Shown: one piece after another, positions 12,069 to 23,627 of the stretch
Layout of the letters: each line of letters opens with the position of its first letter
How positions within the stretch are numbered: position 1 is the stretch's first letter
Notes under the pieces: model-generated
What the model saw: only the letters and a program-made list of their open reading frames with translations
The model's database searches: none
Told to the model about the DNA's origin: nothing
NCBI GenBank assembly: GCA_036346355.1
Contig: CM070576.1
Coordinates: forward strand, 51,383,712-51,447,711
DNA: 64,000 bases
DNA from: Rhipidocladum racemiflorum
Taxonomy: Eukaryota > Streptophyta > Magnoliopsida > Poales > Poaceae
Direction of reading: 5' to 3'
Program-made: the position numbers and the translations under genes

Positions 12069-12913
12069 CCGTCGGATCTTGATCCAACGGCCACGATTGA
12101 GCCACGTTGACCGAACCCGAGCCCGACCGAGCCAGCCAGCTCGCCCGAGCCAGACCCGCGCCCAAACCCCCGCACCGTTGGATCTTGATCCAACGGCTGA
12201 CGTTTAGCCACGTCACCCAATCCGAATCCCTTTCGGATTCCGCCACCGCAACGGAGTGGGCCTCGGTTTCCGCGCGTTTCACGGACGCTGAGGGCCCTAT
12301 TTAATGCGCCGCCGTCGCTGTCGTGTTGCCGACTTCCGTGCGCACCCGTAGCCCTAGCCCACGCCGCCTGAGCCGCCGCCGTTTGCCCGCGCGAGCTCGC
12401 CGTAGTTGGCCTAGCGCTCCGCCGCGTTCGTTTGCAGATTCCGCCGCCGTCCGCCGTCCTCCGCCGCCGTTGAGCCTAGATCCGGAACCGTGAGGTCAAG
12501 CCGCGTCGGTGAGCACCACTCACTTCGCCGGAGGAGCCCCGCAGCGCCGTCGGGAGTGTCGCCTTCCCCGTCTCCGGTGACCTTGCTCCGCCGCAAGCTA
12601 TCGCCGTCGATCGAGATCCAAGGGCCCAGATCGCGCCACGTCACCCCCTCGGTGAGTTCCACGTTGAAATCCCCAGATCTATTTCCAACCGTTGGATTTA
12701 GATCCAACGGCGTAGATTGTGCCACGTAGCCTTAATCGCGCACTACTAAATCCATTCTCAGCCGTTAGATCAAACGGTTAGGGTTAGCCGCGTTGTTTTC
12801 CTTAGATTGGATCTTGACCGTCCGATCAAGATCGAACGGTCCAGATCAGCCGAGTTGTTTTCCAAACGCGTTAAGCCAGATCCAATCTGGGCTGTTGATT
12901 TGAAAATCAACGG
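12069..12913 (+). repeat. Six dispersed copies of a palindromic CCGTTGGATC motif
   Basis: Dyad copies lie at 12069-12090, 12175-12196, 12689-12710, 12762-12777, 12818-12840 and 12892-12913, with consensus CCGTTGGATC-n-GATCCAACGG. Most are followed 6-12 bases later by a GCCACGT or GCCGCGT box (for example 12101, 12207, 12721). The regular pairing of dyad and ACGT core within an LTR promoter region suggests protein-binding sites. No function is shown. Confidence 0.7.
12298..12304 (+). promoter_or_regulatory. TATA-like box in the solo LTR
   Basis: TATTTAA followed after about 10 bases by a GCCGCCGTCGC leader and no ATG for some distance. This is the usual position of an LTR promoter. Inference from sequence only. 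Confidence 0.45.
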
Positions 12914-15217
12914 CCAAGATCAAGCCACGTGGCTGGGAGGCGGCCGCGTGATCGGCCAGCGTCGTCGGCGACGACACGCCGCGTGTCGGCATTTGTCCCG
13001 GCCGTGCGGTGGCGTCACCCATGACGCGTCACCGGTGGGGCCCAGCGTGTCGTGTAGCCAAACGCGACGTCGGCGATAGCGTCACCCGATGGGTCCCACC
13101 TGTCAGTGAGACATTGGAGCCGTGGACCGAGTCCACGGTGGACCGAGTCCATGGACCCGAGGCGACGTAGCGGCTCCCGATTGGTCCACGTGTCATGCTG
13201 ACGCAATAATTGAATTTCCGAAAAAGAAAATGATTTATTAATTCGAAATTTTGATTTCAGAATTTGTTTCAAACTTCAAACGCTTATAACTTTTGCATTT
13301 TAACTCCGATTTGAGTGATTCAAATTTCTAAATTTGTATAAAATTGAGATCTACCTAATGATGAATTTTATTTAATTTTTGGACCAAAGTTTTTCTCTGT
13401 AATATTATTTATTCGATTATTTAAACTTTAAATGCTTGTAACTTTTGCATTTAAACTCCGAATTTGACGATTCCAGTTTCTAAAAATTCATAAAATTATG
13501 CTCTCTCTGTTTATGAACTTTATTTGGATGTTTGGACACTTTTTGTCTATGGTTCATTTATTTATTGCTATTTGCACGCTTTACGAGTAGACGTTGAAGT
13601 GCCCGAAGGCTTCGAAGGAGAAGTATTGACCCAGGAGCCAGCTCAGGACCAAGAACAAGTACTCTTTGAAGGCAAGTTGTGCTTTGACCATGTTGATCCT
13701 ATTTTCAAATTAATTTGGTTTTAACTATTGCATGCTAGTTTAATTAGAAAATACTTTATTTAAATATGGGAAATTAGTTAAATGCCAAATTGATGTATGA
13801 CATCTTGGTTACTTAAATATGTGCCATGACCCCTTGTCACCCTAGTTGAGGACTAAATAGTTGGATATTATTAAATTGCCAACTTGGGAATTTAGATCGT
13901 TGTAGTACATTGCTTAGACCTGCTACGTGCTCTTGACGTGATTTTTGGACAATCAAATGTTAATATTGACTTAATGATATATTGAACCTATTTTGGAAAG
14001 GTATCATGTGTTGTGATGTTGATGGCACGTGGTGCATGGTAATCAATTGGGGTTTGATAAATAGTTTTCGACCGGGGCATGTGGCAAGAGTGATCGGGTG
14101 GGCCAGTTGTGGCACCGGGAACGTTGTTTTGATTCTTCGGGTAGTCTTGCCCTGGTCACCCTAAGGACTTAACCTTGCAAGCCTTTGAACTGAGTCAAGC
14201 GTGCAACCACATGTCTGTAATGGGACAGACCTAGTTGATTAAGTTGCTAATAACGTACCTGTGGGACCTCTGGGTGTCAACTATATCTTTTATGTAGTTG
14301 TACGGGGGAGCGTCATCGGGCTGCGACAGTACCCATCTAACGGTGGATTGGCCTAAACTTCGCCTTCGCTAAGGGAAGGGTTAGTGTGCAATCACCGGGG
14401 AGGACCACTTGTGCTGTTAGAAGTTTCCGAAAGACTCTGTTACGGACACTCGCCTTTGTGGTGTTTGACTGTATCTTGTGGGTAAAGTGCATAACCTCTG
14501 CAGAGTGTAACATCTATTCGAATAGCCGTGTCCGCGGTATTGGACATCGCTCGGGAATTACAGTCAAGGGATAGACTTTCTTGAAAACAACTTGGACTTG
14601 AAAGGTTGGGTTTGGTTTAATAATGATGTTGATGGAAATGTGGATTAGAATCGGGAAAGATGTTTATTTAACTCCTGGAAAAGTTATTGATGCTATACTT
14701 GTTTTTACTGCTTTCGAATCTACTTATGATACTTGTTAAATGCTCTTTACTGCAAATATACCTTGAGCCACTCCATTGTATTAAGCCATGCATGTAGTAT
14801 ATTAGCTGCATTCTGTGCATGACTTGCTGAGTACCAAGTACTCACCCTTGCCGCAATACAACACCAGTTGAAGAAGAATCTACACTAGCTTTGGAGGAGG
14901 AGCTCCCAGAGGAACCGTCTAACTAGGGAGGGAGCCCAGTCAGTTGCCTGTGGTATACTGGATGACGCCACGATGTTATCTTACTTTTTCCGCTGCAGTT
15001 ATTTCTCTTTTAATAAGTTTCGCCCTGCGAGGCGTATATTTGTAACTTGACCTTAAGGTCAAGCAACCAGTTTGGTTAACTAATTAAAGTACCCTATTAT
15101 TCGTTGAGTATGATTGTGATATTTGCCAATGTTGAGACTGTGTGCACTAGCGCGTTCCTGGACTAGTGCTGAATACACAGAGGGTCCGGATTTGCAAATT
15201 CGGGTCCCGACAGAAGG

Positions 15218-15780
15218 AGAAAGTGATGTTCTGATGAAAGTGGAATTAGTTTCTCATTATTGCATATTGCTATTAATGCTTTTTGAGCACTTTGTACTCA
15301 CTCTTGCTTAATTCCTACTTTGCTTAGAAAATTACTTCGGTGGTCAAGCAGTTGGTTTGGACTTGGATCCCAAGAGTGTCTACGAGGCAGGGGTTAGGGA
15401 TCGCCCGTAGAATCAAGTGTACAAGGATATCGGCTACTAGGAGGGTTAGGATGTTGGGTAGATCGTACACCCGCTTGGTTGGACCTTGGGTGATTAGTAC
15501 TTGTGTATTATATTTTTGTTGTACTTGGATCAATGTGTAATTAATAAACTGAACCTGTAGCCCTGCGTGGTGGTGGATTGTAATAAATATACATTCAGTC
15601 TCTAATTATTATTCTGTTGCAACACTCTGAATACGATGTACTATCTAAGAAAACGTCGGGTGCGCTTAATGTTTTGATTAGCTAGTATACCGAGATTCGT
15701 GTAATTATCTCAGTACAATGGCGGTGGTTACTACCGTTACCCTGAGCTAATTATGCGGATCACCACACTTTGTTGTTAGA
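15218..15780 (+). repeat. 3' portion of an LTR-like sequence hosting the solo LTR
   Basis: Contains TTTGAGCACTTTGTACTCAC near 15281, parallel to GAGTACCAAGTACTCACCC at 14830 in the solo LTR, and a polyadenylation-like AATAAA context near 15540-15590. This suggests the end of another LTR of related type. The exact end (possibly near GATCACCACA, 15770-15779) is not certain. Confidence 0.4.
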
Positions 15781-16754
15781 TCAAAATATTTGTACTTCGT
15801 GATTCATGATGAAGTCAAGGGCTAGCTTATGCTTTTAACTTAATTGTGTCATAGTGATGGAGTAGGTTAAGACTTACACGTTCCTTCAATTTTGTTGATA
15901 TGTAAGTTCTCTTTGCTTCAGCCATGTTGTAGCTTAGAGCTCAGTTCCCCATCTTCTTAAGTTCTTTGTGTAACAATGTACTACAATATCCTGCACTTTT
16001 GGGCTTTGGCTGCTTGTAGTTTCAATTTTTGTATGGATAGTTACAGTCGTACAGAGTGTCAGCATGTTGGAATGTAAATATGACATGATATTTACCTTCT
16101 AACCACATAATAGCATACTTTAGCATAAACATATGCATAGTCACATTGATATGCCTAGTATTGAGATGCTAGTTTTGGATTATATTTCTTTGTTTTTTTT
16201 TTGGTGGGTAATTGTCCTAGGATTAAAGCTGAGATGAAACATGTAACATGGGATCAAATGGCTGGAATGTTGTGCGCCTGCACCTATATACCATGTTAAG
16301 AGTTTTGGTAAAGTAGCTAAGCTTTGTTTATTGAGTGACCTGGTTTGTACACATACATATTAGGCCTCTGAGAGTAGTACAGGATCATTGCTCTGATTTT
16401 TTAAAGTTGGGCCTTAATGTGAAGTCAATGGTTAAATGTGATTTGCTTACGTTTATTGTTACAGAAGTAAATTCGCGAAGAATTATTATCTAACGTGAGC
16501 TCGAAGTTACTCAGAATAGATGTCAATGCTTATGTGTATTACAAATTCGAACCTTTTACACTATTTTGAAGATAATCCCCTCATTGATAATGAGCTAGAT
16601 TTTCAGAATTGCATCCATGGTTTCAAATTAGTTTATACGTTTGATCCGACATGGATTGGTTTGCCAACATGGTATGGGAAAGAGTTAGTCTAACCTTGTT
16701 AGACTAGGTTAGCTGTCTATTATTATTTCAAAATTCTTGTTTTGCTAAGCAAGA
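15781..16754. other. AT-rich DNA, no gene found
   Basis: Low-GC, T-rich on the plus strand, with no supported frame, repeat boundary or RNA gene. Base composition is intron-like and precedes possible exon relics at 17035-17590. Confidence 0.4.
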
Positions 16755-16756
16755 TA

Positions 16757-16996
16757 TTCCTCCGTTCAGAAATATAAGACGTATTTCGACTTTGCACAAA
16801 GATTAAGGTTGCAGTAAAATTGAGAAAGGTATGAGTTAGATAATACTTTATGTGAGTAGTAATAAATAAATGCATATGGTTGAGAGAGAATAAATACAGG
16901 TATAGTAAGAAAAACCTCATTAAATCTACATGTCAGTCTTGTATTTCTAAACAAGACCATTCAAACTATAGGCCTTAAATTTACGAACGGAGGGAG
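16757..16996. mobile_element. Stowaway-type MITE (Tc1/mariner)
   Basis: 240 bp with terminal inverted repeats (left TTCCTCCGTTCAGAAATATAAG; right, reversed, CTCCCTCCGTTCGTAAATTTAA) and TA duplications at 16755-16756 and 16997-16998. A diverged relative occurs at about 58080-58235. Confidence 0.9.
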
Positions 16997-17034
16997 TAAT
17001 CACCATGATGTACATAATTCCTGCGTTGTGCAGA

Positions 17035-17590
17035 GCTTCCCCCACATGAACTCAGCCACTGGAAGCCTGGAACAATCACAATTTGGGGGATTATGGTCAC
17101 CGCCTTTTCATCTCTGTGCTGTTCCTCATAATACGGGTGGTGATTCCTCCTAGGCCCCCATCACCCTTCATTTTACATCCATATATTTTATTTACCTCAT
17201 TTTTGTGTTTCATTCATTCGTTTGCCACCTTTGGCATTGCCTCTGGTACTCAGTTCTGTTAATCCAGATTATGATCTCAATGCATGTTTTCCGCAACTTT
17301 CAGCTCTGAAGCTTCTTGATGTAGCAGACACTGATGTTGCTTTTTTTTTTATTCGTAAAATTCTGTTCAGTTGGGCAGATTTCCAGGTATACAACTTGGT
17401 TTTCAAAAAATTGCTGAGAAGCTAGTCATGATACTGTGTCTCCTTAACATACCCTGAAATCATGTGTTTTTTCCTATGCGTAATTCCATCGTCTTTGCTT
17501 TTGTAATAGGCACCATTGATTCACTGTGCATGGTTTGTCTTAGCTTTCTGGGCCTGAAGTTGTCATCGCTGGAGTTCTATTTGAAAGGTA
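17035..17590 (+). pseudogene. Possible exon relics of an unidentified host gene
   Basis: Several short open stretches sit beside splice-like signals. After TGCAG at 17030-17034 there are about 40 open codons, ending GGDSS before a stop near 17155. A stretch near 17265-17340 reads an LRR-like peptide containing NPDYDLNACFPQLSALKLLD. After a CTTAG-type acceptor near 17541, an LSGPEVVIAGVLFE stretch runs to AAAG-GTAAAAG near 17588. Order and strand agree, but there is no continuous gene and I do not recognise the family. It could be a gene fragment carried by a transposon or an ancient pseudogene. Confidence 0.3.
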
Positions 17591-17952
17591 AAAGCCGTCT
17601 TTGAGCCTCATCATGTTGAAGTCCATGCAAACCATCCCAAGCATCCAAGGGCAGTATCCAGATTTCCTCATCTTGGGTGTTTCCGTTTCTCTCTAGTGAA
17701 AGCGGCTCAGAGCGCTCTAGAAATTAAGGTTTTGGCCCGCCGTAGCGATCATGGTCATCTTTGCTTTGCTAGTCTGGGAATCTACGTATCAACTTTCTTT
17801 TAGCAAAGCAGTTGAGATGTTGGACTCAGAGCAACGCATTGCATGTTCTGCGTGTCTAAACCGGTGTCCAAAATCACTTTCGCCGGTTATCTTATCTGCT
17901 TGCCATGGACCACGATGCACATCATGCCTTGCAAAGTACTCCGTCACACTTG

Positions 17953-18363
17953 CAGGGCCGTTCCTGGGCCGGTGCAATAGGTGCTGTCGCCTAGGACCCA
18001 CGATAGGGAGGGGCCCTGGTCGGCCCGCGGCCCAGTCCATGTAAGTATACAACAAATCTGCACATATATGATCATCAGGTCATTGAGTCATGAGATTCAA
18101 TGAACGCCATTGCTCTCTTCCAGCTCGAGCCATCACGTGATTGCCGCGAACCAGCAATCTATTCCCCAATCCCCGTTCGTCTCAGTCCTTTGACTCCTCG
18201 TGACGAAATGTTTGCGTCAATTTTGCAACTGAAGAAATGTTTTGATTATATACTTAACATATGCCTTTGCAATTAATAGATAAAAATAATTTTATGTTCC
18301 TGAAATCAAGGGCCCCATTTCTCGATTTACACTAGGGCCCCTGAAATACGAGGAATGGCCCTG
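17953..18363. mobile_element. Non-autonomous hAT element, 411 bp
   Basis: Starts CAGGGCCGTTCCT and ends AGGAATGGCCCTG, a 13-bp terminal inverted repeat with one mismatch. Perfect 8-bp duplications CACACTTG lie at 17945-17952 and 18364-18371. No transposase, so mobilised in trans. It truncates the open frame 17751-18044. Confidence 0.95.
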
Positions 18364-18371
18364 CACACTTG

Positions 18372-19495
18372 GATACCTTTTCTTATATGCAACAGTTTCG
18401 GATTGCGTCAGGGTTTTGTAAGATACGGTACGAGTAAACACAATCTCAAGAACGATATAGATGAATCTCGTAGAGAGAACAAAAATAACGATGTTGAAGC
18501 AACCACGAAGAGGTAAAAAAGATTTGATGAAGCTGACCGCAAATTTTCTAAGCACAACCTCTAAACAGCACGAAGGATTGTTGCTCTCTCGCAACCCCCT
18601 CAAATCTTTTAGAACTCTTGGATTCTTGCTCTATACATTATATTAAAACCGCTCTAAATAGATGGAAGAGGCAATGTGAACTGGTTTTGATAATTGAGGC
18701 TTTGGTTTCACACTGTTTTAAAGTGGCACCTTCAAAATCAGACTTAGATCATAGTTGGGAATTGCTAAGTGGCACTTTTGTGAGCATTCAATTTTTTTTT
18801 TTTTTCATATAGAGTACTTAAAATGTGAGGAGATATAGCAAATTGATTATATTAATTGAATCTAAATTTAAAGGCTCAAAAATTAAATGCTATTTAACAA
18901 GAAAACACTCAGGTGCTCCTTAGACACCCCCATCATAGTTAAGGGTTGTATCCTCATATTGCGTGCTGAACTGCCGAAGCACTTTTCGTTGCTTTTGCAC
19001 CGATGTCAAATATACATCCGGTTTGTTTTGACTTTTTTTTATCAATTTAAAAACCAAAAAGAAGCATAAACAAATAAACAGTTTTTTATCTAGTCTTTTT
19101 TAAAAGTTATAAGTTTCTATATAACTAAAAGTCAAAAGCCATCGAAAATGTGCCTTTTGTTGTCTTAGTTAGGGCTGATTTTAGAGTAAAATTATCTACA
19201 TTTACCACGTATAAAAGCTAATTGTTTTTAAGCTATTTAAGCCTAAAACACATTAAGCTACATGAAAAAGTCTAATTTTAAACAAAGGACCAAGTCTCGT
19301 TGGCTGTTGCTATCAGTCAAAACTTACCACTGCCTAGGTTCAGTATTGACCATTTGTTCGTCAACCGTAAAATTGTCACCCTTTCACCCGTTGATACTTG
19401 ATGACCGGAATTACCTGTAATTCGACATGGATTGTCCGAGCTGATTTCCTGGTGTTACTGTCGCGGTTTCAAACTGATACTACATATGTTCCTTG

Positions 19496-19499
<4 letters not shown>
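18372..19499. other. AT-rich intergenic DNA, nothing supported
   Basis: No gene. 18990-19260 contains runs resembling a grass DNA-transposon interior (AAAAGTCAAAAGCC, ATAAAAGCTAATTG), but no inverted ends were found. Confidence 0.35.

Positions 19500-19529
<30 letters not shown>
19500..19529 (+). repeat. Poly(T) tract, 30 bp
   Basis: Uninterrupted T30 preceding GCGACGAGG. It could be the poly(A) tail of a minus-strand retroposon or a slippage tract. No target duplication was found. Confidence 0.8.
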
Positions 19530-19531
<2 letters not shown>

Positions 19532-19587
19532 GACGAGGAGTTCCTAGTCTATTGTTGATGTCGTGTATTGTTTGACTGCACTAATAA

Positions 19588-20017
19588 GGCCATTCATAAT
19601 GGGAGTTTCATTCTCATTAAATGAGATGCCACATAAGCAAAAATGGTGACATGACAACAAATTTATTAGGAGAGAAGAGAGTTGGGTTTCATGGGGATGA
19701 AACATGGTCTACACGCTTACCAAGTACTTTAAAACTGGGATGAAACCCCACTGAGAGTGATTTGTTTCATCTCTACACTTTTTCTGGATCCTGTATAGCC
19801 ATATTGTAGTGTGCTAGATATAATTGCAAGTGGCTACATAATTTATGTAGCACATTTGATCACAACACCATCCAACAATTAAATGTTGTCATGCCTATGA
19901 AATTACAAAAATGAAATTATGCATTGAGAGAGGTTGTTTTATTCCTCAACTCAAACATCTAAATATGACGTGGCACTATTAAAAACCGTGTAATGAAACT
20001 CTCCATTGTGAATGGCC
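19588..20017. mobile_element. Tourist-type MITE (PIF/Harbinger), 430 bp
   Basis: Left end GGCCATTCATAATGGGAGTT, right end reversed GGCCATTCACAATGGAGAGT, flanked by TAA at 19585-19587 and 20018-20020. Long imperfect terminal repeats extend inward (TTTCATT...AATGAAA). Confidence 0.93.
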
Positions 20018-20109
20018 TAAGAAACTAAGACCTGGCACCGAAGTCTTTACAGCCTGTTGGCGTAGCGTGCAGCGCCAAGCTGTTTACCGACGAGCACTTT
20101 ACTCTTAAG

Positions 20110-20487
20110 CAGGTCTCAAATTATCATAAAAAATCCGCCGATTTTCACGATAATCGCTCTTGTCGAATCGGTACGATATAAAATACCAGTTAAATTCAAA
20201 AAAAATTAGAAAAACTTATACGACACAAATATCGCTATTATCGTGGTATATCGAACGAAAATTGCTAAAAAATCGACCGACGAGGAACTTCGCGTGGTAG
20301 GTTGACTTTCGAGGAAAATATCGCGATTATCGATCAAATATTATAATTTTTGAAAAAAAAATTCAAAAAAATTGAAATTTGAAAATGTTCAATTTTTGAT
20401 GATTTTTCACTGGTGTTTAATTTGATTTTGCCAATTTCCAAAATTTGATTTTCGCGCTATTATAGAGGAACGGTAATTGAAACCCTG
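20110..20487. mobile_element. Non-autonomous hAT element, 378 bp
   Basis: Left end CAGGTCTCAAATTA, right end reversed CAGGGTTTCAATTA, perfect 8-bp duplications CTCTTAAG at 20102-20109 and 20488-20495. The interior is AT-rich with ATCGCGATTATCG-type motifs. It resembles several other relics here (22992, 23628, 33352, 33768, 63508). Confidence 0.95.
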
Positions 20488-20639
20488 CTCTTAAGCTTGA
20501 CGAAATTGTTGCAGCGTGTGTCAGCATGGACTTCTCCTGACATACTAACTCTATTATGTGGGGAAGAATCGACAGCTTCCCAAGTGTCCACCTCATCCCC
20601 CATGGCATTTTGCAAAAAAGTCCTCCCTTTTCTTTGAAT

Positions 20640-21424
20640 TACGGGTGGGTCCCTGTAAATTACAAATAGGTCCTTTACAATTTTTTGTGAGTATAAGAAA
20701 AATGTTTCCAAATTATGTTTAGGTCCCTAGTTCGTTACTTTACAGAAAAAAAACCCCGCTAAATACAAATCTCGAACGAGCCATTTTTTAATTTTTCATA
20801 ATAGCGATTAGGTCTAAAAAAATAACAAATAGGTCTTCGGCCCTTACGTCCAGGTCATTTCTCTGTTTTTTCCAGAAAAAATATTTTCGTCAACAGAGAT
20901 ACATGTGCAGCTCTATTTCTAGACATTTTTTTCAACTCAATCTCTAATCTCTAGACTTTTTTCCTAACTCGATCTCTAATATTTTTCAAGTATGTATTAT
21001 TTCTCGGTGAACGCATAGATTGTTAAACTAGACAAAAGAAAATTGGCATCTCTAATATTTTTCGGAATGTATTATTACCCAGCTAACGCATCGAGTTTTA
21101 AACTCGACAAAAGAAGGTTGACGGGTAATAATAAAGTGTTAACCAAATTCGTCAAAAGAAATATGTGTGCAACTCTATCTCTTTATTTTTTTGTAATTTG
21201 ATTTCTGGTATTTACCGGAATAAGAAATATATGTATGCAGCTGTATCTCTATATTTTTTTTGCGACTTGATCTATAATATTTTTCAGAAATTGTATTATT
21301 CACCGGTGAACGTATAGTGTTATCGCTCCGAAAAAAATATGTTTAGGTCCTCCTGCAGTCTTTTTTAGGGAAAAAAATTGAGTAACTTTTACACGGTGCG
21401 GTATGCGCCGCACATTCTACCTAG
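20640..21424 (+). mobile_element. Helitron-like element, 3' end well marked
   Basis: The end shows a hairpin GTGCGG-TATGCG-CCGCAC (21396-21413), a short spacer and CTAG at 21421-21424 followed by T, the classic Helitron 3' terminus. Upstream DNA has repeated CTCTAATATTTTTC...GTATTATT blocks near 20965, 21050 and 21270. The 5' TC end was not located, so the start given is approximate. No RepHel protein. Confidence 0.65.
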
Positions 21425-22991
21425 TTATTTCTAGTCAGGCTGCTATGTCACATTTGTTAATCCTTTCCCGACCGAATACCAAGGTTATTGCTTGTATTTT
21501 TAAAATGTTATTTCGGGTTGTGTAGTGGTTTATAGGAACATCATCTGATTTTTATTTAGATAATACATATTTTAAAAAAATTATAGAAAAAATAACCGAA
21601 ATAGACATCTGTTGTCAATTAAAATGATAATAGATACTCTGTCATCATTTCAACCAACGTCAGAGTATCACGTGGGTTGCCACGCAACCTATCACCATTT
21701 AAAATGGCTACAGAGTAAATGAATCGTTAGTTGAAATAACGACAGAAATCCTCATTCCCTTTGTTGCAGTTTCAAATGATAATAGACTCTATCGTTGTTT
21801 CAAATAGCGACATAATAAATAAATCATCAATTGAAATGGCGACAGAGACACCACGCCTCTACGCCATTTGAAATGGCGAAGGAAGCCTACGTTTAAAAAC
21901 TGGTGTGGCCGGCTCTATTGTCCTTTCAACCAAGAGCTAGAGCAGCGAAAGGAAGAGGAGAGTGAAGAAAAAGGAGAAAAGGGGAACACATTTCAGAGGT
22001 GCATATTTTTAGCCTTTTAGATAATATTTTGAAACCATGGTAGGTTAGCAACCCAAACAATTAGATCTGTAGTTGTGTAGATATGTAGTTTTGTAGATTT
22101 ATGTTGTATTATGGTGTAGAAATTTAGTACCGTAGATCAGGGTAAAAATAGATCAGATAGTTTTGAACCAATCCATACAATTTTTAAATACAGATTATGT
22201 CAGCTCGGAACAATTCGGACAATTTTCAAAATCGCTTTCGTATTGAATCAATATAGAAATCAAGTTTCAATTTTGAAAATTGGTAATCTTGCTCAAAGCA
22301 TTCTGAAAATATTTGGGGACACTATTGACACAGTCTAGAATTTTTTTTAAAATATTTTCAAGAATTTTGCAGATTTTAATTTTTTTAAAAAAATTTCAAA
22401 CATGTTGTCTTTAATAAGAAAATACTATTTTAAACATAAATGAACACACAATGGAAATCTTGGGCCATTACATGTTCTTCATAAATATTTGGTCCAAAAA
22501 ACTAGTTATATTTTTTTGTATGTACAATTAAAAGGGTTTTTGTATTCGGATAAATAATCGTGATAGTATTCAATTCGATTATTATTCGCTCTCTATATTT
22601 ATTTGATATTAGATGGCCTTTATTCGATATTGGTATGCGCATTCGGGGAATAGTGGTCTGATTAATTTTAGAAATCATTAGGTTTATTACGTATTTGATT
22701 AATGGAGTGGGAAACCATCATTGATATAATAACTTTTGATGAAATGCTGATAGGTATGGATGAGCAAATACATTCTAAATACATTATAGAGAATGGGTTC
22801 CATAAATGGCTGCAGAAAGGGTTGAATTGGGTCATTCTGTAAGTGTGACGGCTAGCCTCTCACGTACCAGCTATTCTCGTTGGACCATATGTTGCATGAT
22901 ATAAAGTTATACAACGTTCGTACTCATGCATGATAACACACATACTGGGAGTTATTAGAATTGAAGGACCCAAAGTTGTGGAGTTCATACG
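21425..22991. other. AT-rich DNA with scattered short repeats
   Basis: 21610-21890 carries several imperfect copies of a (T)TTGAAATGGCGACAGAG-like motif in both orientations, reminiscent of transposon subterminal repeats, but no terminal inverted repeats were found. The rest shows no gene. Confidence 0.35.
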
Positions 22992-23165
22992 CAAGGTTAC
23001 AAATTTCATTTTCGGTTCACATCTCATCACCCTCCGAAATCCAAAATTTCAACAAAATCTTGTTATTTCGAACGAAATCCAAACAAAAGTCAAAATTCAA
23101 ATCTAGAATTTTTTTTACCAAGATTTCCTAAATTTTGGCAAAAAATCCGAAATTTCATCCAAAAT
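22992..23165 (+). mobile_element. hAT-like left-end relic, copy 1
   Basis: Starts CAAGGTTACAAATTTCATTT and runs parallel to 23628-23800 for about 170 bp (shared ...TCGGTTCA, CTCCGAAAT, TTATTTCGAAC). Cut off at a MITE remnant. No right end or 8-bp duplication is visible. Confidence 0.55.
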
Positions 23166-23318
23166 TGCATGCATGTAGAGAATATGAAGTGAAGATAAAT
23201 ATTTATTATGGGTATATAGGAAACATCACACTAATTTTGTATTAAAATATAAAATACGTCTCATATTTATAGATAAGATCATTAAAAAATAAAACTTATA
23301 AACTTAGACGGAGAAAGT
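23166..23318. mobile_element. 5'-truncated MITE remnant
   Basis: From GCATGCATGTAGAGAATATG to ACGGAGAAAGTA it matches the right two-thirds of the complete element at 61582-61843 (shared TATTTATTATG, GGAAACATCACACTA, AAATACGT, ATCATTAAAAAATAA). The left end is missing, where it abuts the hAT-like relic. Confidence 0.7.
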
Positions 23319-23627
23319 ACCACTGAAAACACCCAAAAGTTTGACCACGCAACACCTGGTTTTCTCCATTTAACCTTGGTCTAATCAGATGGTTGCCTGC
23401 TACATGCTTGGTAGAATTTCCTGTCCAGATCAAATCATGAAACCAGTCGCCAATGTGCACGTTAAACCTAATTCAGCATCAAAAAAAGCGAAGAATGGCA
23501 CTTAATTCTGACCAGATTTAGGAGATCCTGAGAAGGGGCCCACGTTTGAACCCAATAAACTGTCGGAACCATCCGGTGTGCTGCATGAGTCACGCGTCGG
23601 GAAGCCTCCATCACGTAGCATCTCCGG

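Larger units (their letters stand above)
11671..15212 (+). mobile_element. Solo LTR of a Ty3-like retrotransposon
   Basis: A single 3542-bp LTR starting TGTAACACCCCAAAATTTTG and ending CGGGTCCCGACA, flanked by identical 5-bp GAAGG at 11666-11670 and 15213-15217. No internal domain or second LTR is present, so it is a product of LTR-LTR recombination. Orientation plus is inferred from a TATA-like box at 12298 followed by a GC-rich leader, and from a grass-LTR-like region near 14826-14960 (GAGTACCAAGTACTCACCC, CAGTTGCCTGTGG). 13124-13165 contains GGACCGAGTCCATGGACC, also present in the unrelated LTR at 9175-9200. Confidence 0.9.

Noticed and set aside
17751..18044. 97-codon cysteine-containing open frame
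   Set aside because: Its last 30 or so codons lie inside the hAT element starting at 17953 and it stops in the element, so the frame was created by the insertion. No domain is recognised.
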